64,000 bases of DNA from Bacteroidaceae bacterium. GTDB lineage: Bacteria; Bacteroidota; Bacteroidia; Bacteroidales; Bacteroidaceae. Below are positions 27,665-37,375 of the stretch, in pieces. The position numbers and the translations under genes are program-made. How positions within the stretch are numbered: the stretch's first letter is position 1; each line of letters opens with the position of its first letter. The notes below the pieces were generated by a model that was not told the DNA's origin, made no database searches, and was given only the letters and a program-made list of their open reading frames with translations. The DNA is taken from positions 1-64,000 of the forward strand of contig CABIXF010000019.1 of NCBI GenBank assembly GCA_902362595.1. Direction: 5' to 3'.

Positions 27665-28957
27665 TTATATAACCGGAGTGAACAAATGTGCAAACCAGCC
27701 GACAAAGCGTCGCCACACTCCGCGTTTTTTATACTCTTCACGCGTCATAATCGTGCTGTTGAGTTTGTCATTCTGAAACACCTCCCCCAGTTCGGCCGTA
27801 GTCGGCAAATCCAGAATAAAGGCATTGATTTCATAATCATAACGCAAACTCCGGCTGTTCAAATTGGTACTTCCCACCGTACAGAATCGTTCGTCTACCA
27901 TCATGATTTTGGAATGATGGAATCCTCCGTTGAACACATAAATATGCGCACCGGCTTTGCGCAGTTTGTTGGCTATATAAAAGCCTGCATCGGGCGTAAA
28001 CGGGATATCCGATTTGCCGGGAATCATGATTTCTACCCGGACCCCACGCTTGGCAGCCCGCTTGATAGCCTTCCGCACCTTACGGGTAGGCGTAAAATAA
28101 GGATTGATAATCTGCACCTTACGTTCTGCTGCATCCAAGGCGGTAATGTAAGCCTCCCGCATGATTTCCGGACAGACCTTCGGAATGCGCTGCACAATAG
28201 CGACCCTCCGCCCGGAACCTTGGCAAACACTATCCGGCACCACCTTCATTTCTTTCAACTCTTGATGGGTTTCCTTATTCCACACCCCGAGAAATGCTTT
28301 CTCCAAATATTGTACCGCCGGTCCTTCTATGCGAATGTGCATATCATGCCACGGGCCTACTTCCGGCAACCCATTAATATAATAATCGGCAATGTTCATT
28401 CCGCCTGTATACCCCACTTTTCCATCGATGACCACAATCTTCTGATGGTCACGACAAAATACATGATTGATATAAGGGAAACGGATGGGACTGAAACGGG
28501 CCATTTCGATGCCTCTGTCTGCCAGCATCTTCAGATGCTCTTTCCGCAGCGGACGGCTGTTTGACAGATTGCCGAAATCATCAAAGAGTGCCTTTATCGT
28601 CACCCCCTCCTTCGCCTTCTCGGCCAGTAAGGTGAACAACTCTTTGGCAATGGAGTCACTCCTAAAATTGAAATACTCAAGATGAATATAGTTTTGAGCC
28701 TTTTTAATGTCCGCAAACAGATGCTCAAACTTGCTGCGGCCACTCTTCAACAACGTCATCCGATTGCAAGCTGTCACTGGAATATGCTTTTTTTCCAGGA
28801 AACGGGCAAACAAGGAATCAGATGGCAAATACACATCGGCTGTATCGGTTACTTCCTGAAAGGCAGGTTCTTCCTGTTCCTGCGCCTCCAGCGGGAAGAT
28901 ACAACATACGGCCAGCATCCACCATAATATATACAGTTTCAAATTCATCTTCTTCAT
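27665..28957 (-). CDS. Phospholipase-D-type cardiolipin synthase
   Basis: Probably makes cardiolipin by phosphatidyl transfer. The 430-residue protein has two HKD motifs: HQKIVVIDGKVGYTGG in the middle and HHSKIMMVDERFCTVGSTN near the C-terminus, each with His, Lys and Asp. The N-terminus (MKKMNLKLYILWWMLAVCC) looks like a cleavable signal peptide or single anchor rather than the two membrane helices of E. coli ClsA, so the enzyme may act in the periplasm. I chose ATG 28957; MTMKK at 28963 is an alternative. Confidence 0.85.
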   Translation of the reverse strand: MKKMNLKLYILWWMLAVCCIFPLEAQEQEEPAFQEVTDTADVYLPSDSLFARFLEKKHIPVTACNRMTLLKSGRSKFEHLFADIKKAQNYIHLEYFNFRSDSIAKELFTLLAEKAKEGVTIKALFDDFGNLSNSRPLRKEHLKMLADRGIEMARFSPIRFPYINHVFCRDHQKIVVIDGKVGYTGGMNIADYYINGLPEVGPWHDMHIRIEGPAVQYLEKAFLGVWNKETHQELKEMKVVPDSVCQGSGRRVAIVQRIPKVCPEIMREAYITALDAAERKVQIINPYFTPTRKVRKAIKRAAKRGVRVEIMIPGKSDIPFTPDAGFYIANKLRKAGAHIYVFNGGFHHSKIMMVDERFCTVGSTNLNSRSLRYDYEINAFILDLPTTAELGEVFQNDKLNSTIMTREEYKKRGVWRRFVGWFAHLFTPVI

Positions 28958-29088
28958 GGTCATTGGGGCAAAAATATGGAATATTTCAGAAACCACAATG
29001 AGTTTGCAATGCAGAATTGAAAGAATGACCAGCTATTCTACTAAATCGCCTTATTCCTAGTTTCTTCCGGCCTTTCATATTCTTTGTA

Positions 29089-29185
29089 CCACAGTATGGT
29101 TTTCATATCCCACAGTGTGAAATATGTATCCCACACTGTGGTTTTCATATCCCACAGTGTGGGACAGAGAATTTACCGGATAATT
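29089..29185. repeat. Palindrome array A, 21-bp period
   Basis: Four copies of a near-palindrome of the form CCCACAGTGTGGG occur with centres near 29094, 29115, 29136 and 29157, a regular spacing of 21 bases, or two helical turns. The links between copies are also alike (TTTTCATAT and AAATATGTAT). The last copy is followed by GGACAGAGAATTTACCGG. A second array with the same core, the same spacing and the same tail lies at 60158-60248. The element seems to be a dispersed family, perhaps a protein-binding array or a transcript hairpin. Confidence 0.85.
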
Positions 29186-29398
29186 TCGAATTATACACTT
29201 TGAAGATCCTCAGAAAATGTCCACAGAAAAAAGAAAAGGACAAAGCACATACACCCAAAGACAAAAATGCAACCTACTCTTTGCAAAATCAGGGTGTGAC
29301 TTCTAAAAATAGTGAAATTTTTCCGTAATTGCCGGAAATACTTTCTTCCACCCCCATTTTTCCCGGAACAAAGATTCGTTTTTCAATGAGAACTTTCC

Positions 29399-29406
29399 TA
29401 TCTTTG
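29399..29406 (+). promoter_or_regulatory. Probable -7 element for mdh
   Basis: TATCTTTG, an exact TAnnTTTG match, about 60 bases upstream of the mdh ATG. Confidence 0.6.
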
Positions 29407-29465
29407 CATCGAAAGAAAAAACGAAGACTATACACTTTTATACATAACTTAAATACATAAGAATT

Positions 29466-30467
29466 ATGGAATTTGTAACAAACGAAAAACTTACTATTGT
29501 TGGTGCTGCCGGTATGATCGGTTCTAACATGGCTCAGACTGCAATCATGATGGGCTTAACTCCTAACATCTGCTTGTACGACCCGTACGCTCCAGGTTTG
29601 GAAGGTGTTGCTGAAGAATTGTTCCACTGCGGTTTCGAAGGTGTGAATGTCACTTTCACTTCAGATATCAAAGAAGCGCTGACTGGTGCTAAATATATCG
29701 TTAACTCAGGTGGTGCTGCTCGTAAAGCTGGTATGACTCGTGAAGACCTGTTGAAAGGTAACGCTGCCATCGCTGAAGAATTCGGTAAGAACGTTAAACA
29801 GTACTGCCCGGATGTAAAACACATCGTTATCATCTTCAACCCGGCTGATATCACTGGTTTGATCACTTTGCTGTACTCTGGTTTGAAACCGAGCCAGGTT
29901 ACTACTTTGGCTGCTCTTGACTCTACTCGTCTGCGCAGCGAATTGGCAAAACACTTCGGCGTATCTATGGACGCTGTTGAAAACTGCCGTACTTACGGTG
30001 GTCACGGTGAACAGATGGCTGTATTTGCTTCAACTGCAAAAGTAAACGGCAAACCGTTGATCGACATGATTGGTACTGACGCTTTGACTAAAGAACAGTG
30101 GGCTGAAATCCAGCAGAAAGTAACAAAAGGTGGTGCCAACATCATCAACTTGCGTGGCCGTTCTTCATTCCAGAGCCCGGCATACGTTTCTATCGAAATG
30201 ATCGGTGCTGCTATGGGCGGTAAAGCTTTCCGTTGGCCGGCTGGTACTTATATCTCAAATGATAAGTACGATCACATCATGATGGCTTGGGAAACTTCAA
30301 TCACAGCTGACGGTTGCCACTGCGCTGAACTGAAGGGTACTCCGGAAGAACAGGCTGCTTTGGACAAGAGCTACGCTCACTTGTGCGACCTGCGTGACGA
30401 AGTAATCGCTATGGGCGTTCTTCCTGCTATCTCTGAATGGAACAAACTGAACCCGAACATTAAATAA
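29466..30467 (+). CDS. mdh: Malate dehydrogenase
   Basis: NAD-dependent interconversion of malate and oxaloacetate, part of the reductive branch to succinate in Bacteroides. The 333-residue product has the Rossmann motif VGAAGMIGSNMAQ near the N-terminus, followed by NSGGAARKAGMTREDL and the catalytic-loop LDSTRLRSELAKHFG and GGHGEQMAVF. Codon use is strongly biased (GGT, GCT, CGT, AAC), more than in the neighbours, which indicates high expression. It has its own promoter and a terminator. Confidence 0.94.
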   Translation: MEFVTNEKLTIVGAAGMIGSNMAQTAIMMGLTPNICLYDPYAPGLEGVAEELFHCGFEGVNVTFTSDIKEALTGAKYIVNSGGAARKAGMTREDLLKGNAAIAEEFGKNVKQYCPDVKHIVIIFNPADITGLITLLYSGLKPSQVTTLAALDSTRLRSELAKHFGVSMDAVENCRTYGGHGEQMAVFASTAKVNGKPLIDMIGTDALTKEQWAEIQQKVTKGGANIINLRGRSSFQSPAYVSIEMIGAAMGGKAFRWPAGTYISNDKYDHIMMAWETSITADGCHCAELKGTPEEQAALDKSYAHLCDLRDEVIAMGVLPAISEWNKLNPNIK

Positions 30468-30486
30468 TCGGATTTTCCATTAATAT

Positions 30487-30516
30487 AAAAGGAGACTGAA
30501 TCATCGGTCTCCTTTT
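30487..30516 (+). terminator. Terminator after mdh
   Basis: AAAAGGAGAC (30487-30496) pairs with GTCTCCTTTT (30507-30516), followed by more T. A standard intrinsic terminator. Confidence 0.85.
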
Positions 30517-30633
30517 TTTATGCCAAATTCCAACGTACCTGTACATCATATAAAATCATAAAAATCTCATCTTCATACATTTACATTTTCCCAATGTACA
30601 TCTGAAAACTTTCAGTCTCTTTATTAAAAGCAC

Positions 30634-30641
30634 TATCTTTG
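30634..30641 (+). promoter_or_regulatory. Probable -7 element for the PAP2 gene
   Basis: TATCTTTG matches TAnnTTTG and lies about 40 bases upstream of the ATG at 30682. Confidence 0.55.
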
Positions 30642-30681
30642 CCGCTCTCTTTACCATGTATTTCTAAAACTACGGGCAGCA

Positions 30682-32256
30682 ATGAGAATATGCACTTTAT
30701 TATTTTTCTTTATTTCAGCACTGACCTGTCACCCGCTATGTGCACATAATCCGACGGGACATTACTTCCTGACACAAGACTCTACGTCTTCTCTCACCTC
30801 ATCGGCTCTTCCTGCGAAGCCAAAGAAAACAAAGGAACTTTTCCAGCAAAACTTTTCGTACATGGGAATTCCTTTTATCGTTTCCGGATTAATCGTCAAA
30901 AAACAAAACCAGGATTTCCGTACACTGCGCAATCGCTTCCAGCCGACTTTTCACCACGAATATGACAATTATACACAATATGTCCCGTTAGTTGCCACAT
31001 GGGGCATGAAATTAGCTGGAGTAGAAAGCCGCAGTTCATGGAAGGAACTCACAGTCAGCAATATTTTCTCAGCAGCCTTGATGGCCGGCTTTGTCAACAC
31101 CCTGAAATATACGACCAAAGAAATGCGTCCGGACAATTCATCAAACAATTCATTTCCTTCCGGACATACGGCCACGGCTTTTATGTGTGCCACAATCCTG
31201 CATAAAGAATACGGCATGCTCAGCCCGTGGTACAGCATCGGAGGATATACCTTAGCGGGAATAACCGGTATAACACGCCAGCTGAACAACCGTCACTGGA
31301 TTGGCGATGTGCTGGTAGGAGCTGGAATCGGCATGATTTCAACGGACTTAGGCTATTTATTTTCTGACCTGATTTTTCACAAGAATGCTACCGGAACGCG
31401 GTCAACACACCATTTCAACCGCTACGATGCACCTTCATTTCTGAGCCTCAACATGGGATTTGCCACAGGACCTTCCACTTTACGCACCGCCGACCTCTAT
31501 GACACAGAAGAAGGAACTCCTTTGGGCATGCGCCTGCATACGGGTACATCGACCGTTGTCAGCGCAGAAGGAGCTTACTTTTTCAATGCGTATATCGGCT
31601 TGGGAGGGCGACTGAGAGTAGCTACCGTTCCTGTTATTGCCGACATTCCCGAAGAGAACAAAAAGCATTTTGACCTGGACAATGACCTAAAGGAAGGAGC
31701 CCCTGTCAACATGTACCTGCTGGACGGACTGGAATCTGACCATTTAGGCATGTGTGACATCGATTTAGGACTTTACTTTTCTTATCCGCTCAGCAGCCGC
31801 TTCCTGATAGGAAGCAAGCTGTTAGCTGGACGACGCACTAATGCAAACTTTACCTTAAACTCTATTTCACGGATTAATCCAGCCATTTTCGACCGCCAGA
31901 AAGTGAGCCAGGAAGCTTACGACCAATTCTATAAAGCCGACGTAGATTACTATATCCAGCAGGAAGGTCTCAGCGTTCAGGAAATGCTACAGGGTACTTT
32001 CATTGATGAGGAATTTCTTCACATTCGTAAAAGTTCTACATTCAAATTAGGAACCGAACTTTCTCTCGCCTACCGCTACAAGGAAAATGCGGCCCTGCGT
32101 CTCTATTGCGACTATGACTTTGCCTCCCCCCGACTGACATACGACCTGAAGAACTCCTGGGCAGACGAAGACGGTAACCGCGAAGTCCGTTCGTATAGTA
32201 AAAGAACGCCTATGCATAATTTTACTTTCGGAACTTCCATCGCGTTCATGTTCTAA
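30682..32256 (+). CDS. PAP2-family phosphatase with a C-terminal beta-rich domain
   Basis: A 524-residue exported protein. A signal peptide (1-20) precedes a PAP2 domain (about 80-230) with the acid-phosphatase motifs: KEMRPDNS, FPSGHTATAF and RQLNNRHWIGDVLVG. These fit the lipid phosphatase family (for example undecaprenyl-diphosphate or lipid A phosphatases). The last 280 residues alternate hydrophobic and polar residues with many Tyr and Phe and end in an aromatic residue (IAFMF), as in outer-membrane beta-barrels. The substrate cannot be told. It has its own promoter. Confidence 0.85.
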   Translation: MRICTLLFFFISALTCHPLCAHNPTGHYFLTQDSTSSLTSSALPAKPKKTKELFQQNFSYMGIPFIVSGLIVKKQNQDFRTLRNRFQPTFHHEYDNYTQYVPLVATWGMKLAGVESRSSWKELTVSNIFSAALMAGFVNTLKYTTKEMRPDNSSNNSFPSGHTATAFMCATILHKEYGMLSPWYSIGGYTLAGITGITRQLNNRHWIGDVLVGAGIGMISTDLGYLFSDLIFHKNATGTRSTHHFNRYDAPSFLSLNMGFATGPSTLRTADLYDTEEGTPLGMRLHTGTSTVVSAEGAYFFNAYIGLGGRLRVATVPVIADIPEENKKHFDLDNDLKEGAPVNMYLLDGLESDHLGMCDIDLGLYFSYPLSSRFLIGSKLLAGRRTNANFTLNSISRINPAIFDRQKVSQEAYDQFYKADVDYYIQQEGLSVQEMLQGTFIDEEFLHIRKSSTFKLGTELSLAYRYKENAALRLYCDYDFASPRLTYDLKNSWADEDGNREVRSYSKRTPMHNFTFGTSIAFMF

Positions 32257-32269
32257 CGGCTAAGTACCC

Positions 32270-34884
32270 TCAATCTTTACCACCTTTCCGTCTGAATTCT
32301 GCCGGAGCAATGCCGAACTGTGCCTGGAAACATTTCGCAAAATAAGAAGGAGAAGAAAAACCGACCCTGAAACATGCTTCACTACTGGACACTTCTTCCT
32401 CCGCCAATAAATATGCAGCCTTTTTTAAACGAATCAGACGGATATAATCATTAGGAGTCATTCCCGATATAGCCTTGATTTTTGCGAATAGCCCCGACCT
32501 TGAAATCCCGACTTCTTGAGCCAACACATCCACTGTAAAATCAGAGTCTGTCATTCGTTTTTCTATAATCTTTGAGATTTTATCCATCAAAAGTGTATCC
32601 AACTTAGAAATAGAAACAGAAGAGACCATCGGTTTAGTCTTGAAATCTTTCTTCATGCCTTCTCTATTTCTGAAAATACTTGCAATCTGTGCATTTATCA
32701 CATCACCCGAAAATGGTTTTTCCAAGTATACATCAGCTCCACTTTCAAGTCCCTCCACGTAGTCTTCGGAAGCAGCCTTTGCCGTAAGCAAGATTACTGG
32801 AATATGGCTGGTAAAAAGATTCTGTTTAATATTCCGACAAAGCTGTATACCATCCATCACAGGCATCATCACATCACTGACTACCAGGTCTGGCATATTC
32901 TGTAAAATTCTATCCCAGGCTTCTTTCCCGTTTTCTGCACACGACACTTGATAACGAACAGACAATAGTTGATGTAAATACTCCCTCAAATCTTGGTTAT
33001 CATCTACTATCAGAATACGATATTGCCCTTCAGGGATGTCGGCCTTATCCTCAGCCTGTATATCTTGAGAGGGTGCCTGTTCAACCACCTGCCCTTCTTT
33101 ATGCTCAAGTCTATCAAAGCTGACAATGAATGTAGAACCAACCCCCAGTTCACTTTCCAAGTTCAAACCGCCATGCATCAAATCAACCAGTTTCTTGACC
33201 AACGAAAGTCCGACTCCAGTTCCAATACGTCCGGAAGATGCCTTATCCAGGACCTGATAGAAAGGAGTAAATATCTTTTCCTGCTCCTTTACATCGATAC
33301 CCTGCCCGTTATCTCTCACCCGTACCTCCAGTTTCTTATCACCAGCTATCAACAAATCAATCCAAATGCAAGTGTCTGTAAACTTCAATGCATTTGATAA
33401 TAAATTGCTGACCACCTTCGTAAAGGCCTCCTGATCGACACGGGCATAACAAGATTCTTCCGGCATAGTCAGACTAATTTTTATATGCTTTATATCTGCT
33501 GAAAGTTGAAAACGCTGATATACATTCATCAATAAAGTTTTGATATTAGTTTCAGCCAATATCACATTCATTCCTCCCGATTCAGCCTTCCGAAAATCCA
33601 TCAACTGATTCACCAACGTAAGCAAACGTTTCCCGTTTCGTTCTATTACCTGTAATTGAGGAAGTACATCCTTCACTGTTCCAGAACTCTTCATCACATT
33701 TTCCAGTGGTGCCAAAATCAATGTCAACGGAGTACGTATTTCATGCATGATGCCCGTGAAGAACTCAATCTTACTCTGATAAATCTCACGGTCTTTTTTA
33801 ATTGTCAATAAGGTCATGCGCCGACGATGTATTTTATTCATCCGATAATAAGCATAAACCAGACCTGCTATCCCTAACAATATATATCCAGCAATCATAT
33901 ATGAAGAAGCCCACCAAGGAGGCAGCACTTTAATAGGAAAGGCTATGGCATTTTCATTCCACATCCCATCAGAATTAGACGCACTCACCTGAAATACATA
34001 ATCCCCGGCAGGTAAATTTGTGTACGTCACATGAGGAGCATCATTCGTTTCCGTCCAATCTTTTTCAAACCCCTCCAAACGATAGCGATACTTGTTCTTT
34101 GAGGTATTAATATAACTCAAGGCAGCTACCGAAAAACTAAACATGGAATGAGAATAGTCCAACACCAGACGGTCTGCATAAGTGATGGAAACTTTTAATG
34201 GAGAGTCTTCACTTCCAATAACCACCGGTTTATTGAATAGCTGAAAATCAGTCAGAATGACGGTAGGAATCTGTGTATCAACTTGTATCTTATCAGGACG
34301 GAACTCATTGAATCCATTTACTCCTCCCACCATTATTGTTCCGTCAGACAACTGGATTCCGGAATTAGGAAGAAACAAATTTTCTTGTAAACCATCTTTC
34401 TTATTATAAAACTTCAAAGAAGAAGTAAGAGGCTGATAACAATACATGCCATTATTGGTAGTAAACCACAATTTATCTTTATCCGGTAATATCTTATAAA
34501 TCACACGTATGTGCTCCGGCAATCCTTCACGTACGAATACATCCTTTTTCCGATCATACCTAAGTAAGCCGTCTCCATCCGTACCGAGCCAAAGACATCC
34601 CTGCATATCCAAACAACCGGTAATGATTTGATTCGTCAGCAAAGTACTTTCTTCATTTTTCAATTGATGAAAATAATGCATCCATTTCCCAGACTGATAA
34701 TCCAGACAATATACTCCTCGGTTAAGCGAACATACCCACAACTTTTCCCCTTTTTCCTCAAATATATACGAAATTCTGGCTCCATGCAGCTCATATATTC
34801 GTTCAAAATCATCCGTTTGCGAATTGTAACAATTCAATCCGGCAGTAGTACCAATCCATATTTTCTGTCTGGAATCTTTATAAA
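32270..34884 (-). pseudogene. Hybrid two-component regulator (HTCS), 5' part missing
   Basis: The 3' exon of a one-protein sensor, kinase and DNA-binding regulator typical of Bacteroides glycan sensing. What remains: the last Reg_prop propeller blades (DSRQKIWIGTTAGL, GCLWLGTDGDGL), a Y_Y_Y domain, one membrane helix, HisKA with the phospho-acceptor His in MHEIRTPL, an HATPase with NALKFT, DNGQGID and GTGVGLSLV, a receiver domain with SDVMMPVMDG, and a C-terminal AraC-type HTH. The signal peptide and most of the sensor are absent: at 34885 the gene runs directly into the 3' end of a group II intron. The frame continues 43 codons into the intron only by chance. Probably non-functional unless its 5' exon lies elsewhere. 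Confidence 0.88.
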
Positions 34885-34945
34885 GTAGGCTCGGCTGTCG
34901 GCGCCATGCCACCTTACGGTGGTAGGTTTCCGACAGCCTGCCTCC

Positions 34946-34979
34946 GAACCGTACGTACACGTCTCCATGTATACGGCTC
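34946..34979 (-). ncRNA. Group II intron domain V
   Basis: On the minus strand it opens with GAGCCGTAT and closes with ACGTACGGTTC, pairing as a 34-base hairpin with the catalytic AGC-type triad position and GAGA-containing loop. It is the most conserved part of group II introns and supports the element call and strand. Confidence 0.88.
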
Positions 34980-34997
34980 TCCGCCCATAACGGCATT

Positions 34998-36806
34998 TTA
35001 GCTATTCTCCGCATGAATCATGTTATGACATTCTGCACAGACGATTAAAGATTTTCTATGCATTTTGAGCATTTTACGTTCCCATTCGGTTTTGCCTCTT
35101 AAATCTGAGAGTTTCCTGACGTGGTGTGACACAACATTTCCTTCTTTTCCGCACAACTCACACTTATTTGCAGTCAGTCTTTCGACCAGACTCATAGATG
35201 GAGTGTTGAACAGGTAGGGCAAGTTATCACATTTTTGAGTTCCCAAGTCGGTAATACGCTTGAAGCCCTCATTGTAAAACACCCTTGGTTTGCGTTCGCC
35301 TTTCTTGTCCGTATACCACACCACAAATTTATCATCTTCACGATACTTGTCTGTTATGGTTCTGACGGAACTGTTAAGTTTTTGCGCAAATGTCTTTAGC
35401 ATACTGAACCTCATGATACATCCAAATGAACGTCCAAGTGCCGATGCATTGTTTGCAATGGAGTAGTAGTTGTAGAATCCTCTGATTTCTGTGTTGAAAC
35501 GTGCTACTATGTCTTGTGGCTCATTGTCTATCAGGTATGTTCTACCTTTAGACCTCCACACTTCTTTGCCATTTTGTGTTTTCACATTCATGGCTTCAAG
35601 ACTCAGTAACTTCTTCTTTATTACTTCTCGTGATACGTGTAGTATCACATTACCATTACGATGTCTACGAGTTTCTCCTCTTGCATTTTTCTGCGTTGTG
35701 TAATCTTTACGGACTGATATTTCATAGCCGAGAAATTTTGCACTGTCTTGTGCGTTGGTTATCAAGGTCTTTTCTTGTGACATTTCCAATTTTAGCTTCT
35801 TTTGCATAAATTGTGTGACATCCGCCTTGATTTTCTCGCACTCTGCTTTATTTCCAATGACCCCTATAAGGAAATCATCAGCGTAGCGTACATAATTCAA
35901 TCTACGGAAATTCTCATCCATATCGTTACCGCTCGGCATAGTCAGTATTTGCTGTTGCTTATTACGAACTTCCTCCCGCATTGCTTCCAATTTATCAACG
36001 TCCGTCACCTCCTTCATTCTCTTCTTTAGATAGTGAACTCGATTGTTCAGTCTGCCGATATCCTTGTTGCGGTGTCTAACTTTACCCTTATGGAAATCTT
36101 GTGCATACTTCTTCATATACTTATCGAACTTGTCCAAGTAGATATTAGCCAGTATTGGACTGATAATTCCACCTTGAGGCGTACCCGAATAAGTTCTATT
36201 GAAGTGCCATTCTTCCAAATATCCAGCGTTGAGAAATTTACGTATTAACCGAAGGAAACGCTCGTCAGATATGCGTTCCCTCAGAATTTCTATCATCACG
36301 CCATGGTTGATATTGTCAAAGAAACCTTTTATGTCTCCCTCAATGAACCACTTTGTTCCGTTGAAATTATTCTGTAGACTCTTAAGTGCCGTGTGGCAGC
36401 TTTTGTGTGGTCTGAAACCATGTGAAGTCCGTTCAAAATATCCTTCGTATATGGCTTCGAGAACCATTCTCACTACCTCTTGCACTAATTTATCTGCAAA
36501 CGTAGGGATACCGAGCGGACGTAACTTTCCGCTCTTCTTCGGTATGTAAACCCTCTTTGCCGGTTTAGGCCTATAGACTTCGCTTTTGAGACTGTCTATT
36601 AATGCGTGTATCTTGTCAATGCTCATGCCGTCCTCCGTCTGTCCATCAGTACCGGGTGTCATATTGCCTGGTTTTGCATGAATGCGCTGATATGCGACTA
36701 AGAACATCTGCTCATTGAACAGAATACGATAGAGTCGTTCGTATTTGTAACCTGACTCGTTGCTGTGTTCAGCTAAAATGTTTAATACTTGCTCGGGATT
36801 TCTCAT
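34998..36806 (-). CDS. ltrA: Group II intron reverse transcriptase/maturase
   Basis: Multifunctional protein that splices and mobilises the intron. The 602-residue product has an N-terminal RT-0 region, the reverse transcriptase palm with RYADDFLIG (catalytic Asp pair), RTYSGTPQGGIISPILANIYLD, a maturase (X) domain near 400-500, and a C-terminal HNH-type DNA endonuclease (CELCGKEGNVVSHH, CAECHNMIH). All catalytic motifs look intact. It lies in intron domain IV on the intron strand. Confidence 0.94.
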   Translation of the reverse strand: MRNPEQVLNILAEHSNESGYKYERLYRILFNEQMFLVAYQRIHAKPGNMTPGTDGQTEDGMSIDKIHALIDSLKSEVYRPKPAKRVYIPKKSGKLRPLGIPTFADKLVQEVVRMVLEAIYEGYFERTSHGFRPHKSCHTALKSLQNNFNGTKWFIEGDIKGFFDNINHGVMIEILRERISDERFLRLIRKFLNAGYLEEWHFNRTYSGTPQGGIISPILANIYLDKFDKYMKKYAQDFHKGKVRHRNKDIGRLNNRVHYLKKRMKEVTDVDKLEAMREEVRNKQQQILTMPSGNDMDENFRRLNYVRYADDFLIGVIGNKAECEKIKADVTQFMQKKLKLEMSQEKTLITNAQDSAKFLGYEISVRKDYTTQKNARGETRRHRNGNVILHVSREVIKKKLLSLEAMNVKTQNGKEVWRSKGRTYLIDNEPQDIVARFNTEIRGFYNYYSIANNASALGRSFGCIMRFSMLKTFAQKLNSSVRTITDKYREDDKFVVWYTDKKGERKPRVFYNEGFKRITDLGTQKCDNLPYLFNTPSMSLVERLTANKCELCGKEGNVVSHHVRKLSDLRGKTEWERKMLKMHRKSLIVCAECHNMIHAENS

Positions 36807-37375
36807 ACGTCTCTCACGTTTTCCTTTGTTTGTACTAAAGTTATGGACTGTTCCCCTTCGCCATGTACAAGCCGTTAACTTGCTCGGACTACTATGGGAA
36901 CTCCGTTGCCATATCAGATATTCAGAGACCAGCTCTCATAGCCTTTGAGGCGTTCTGACTTAGGCAATCCCCAGTTAGTTTCACTTGATAACTATTATCG
37001 TGACATATTGTCGGATGCGACTTTCGTTCTTGTCCGCTTATTGCGGCTGTGTCATAGTCGGTTCTTAATGCTCTGCACTAACGCACAAAATAGCCAGAGT
37101 ACTATGAAATAGCGTATATAAAAGCCTTCCGCTATTGCAAGATGTGGTACCACCGAACTATCGTTCAACCAATCAAGGCTTCATCCTTATATATGTCGTT
37201 TCGTCTTGCCCTTCAGTCGCTACTTGGCTATTAGTAGACTCAGGGCTTTAATCAGCATGCTACACTCCCCGTTAGGTTTCCCCGTCGGATAAGCTGATTG
37301 ACGATAGGATTATATTGAACCCAATCCTAACTTCTTACTACAGAAGTATTTATCAAGCGACCAATCTGGGCGCAC

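Larger units (their letters stand above)
28958..29465. other. Divergent intergenic region with palindrome array
   Basis: About 500 bases between the cardiolipin synthase and mdh. It holds a promoter-like CAAAAATA (minus-strand TATTTTTG, 28969-28976) for the leftward gene, the palindrome array at 29089-29163, and the mdh promoter near 29399. No gene is seen. Confidence 0.7.
34885..37375 (-). mobile_element. Group II intron
   Basis: About 2.49 kb on the minus strand. The 5' end reads GTGCGCCCAGATTGG, the standard start of bacterial group II introns (37375 downward). The 3' end has a 34-base domain V (34946-34979), a domain VI stem (34893-34901 with 34930-34938) and terminates in CCTAC. The reverse-transcriptase maturase gene sits in domain IV. 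The 5' flank is an integrase gene and the 3' flank is a hybrid two-component regulator gene, so the two exons do not belong together. The exact ends are set from the conserved terminal bases and could be off by a few. Confidence 0.9.

Noticed and set aside
29089..29163. CRISPR array
   Set aside because: The units are 21 bases apart with palindromic cores and similar links, with no unique spacers and no cas genes in the window.
34998..36806. Retron or diversity-generating reverse transcriptase
   Set aside because: The maturase and HNH domains, the GTGCGCC 5' end and domains V and VI show a group II intron.
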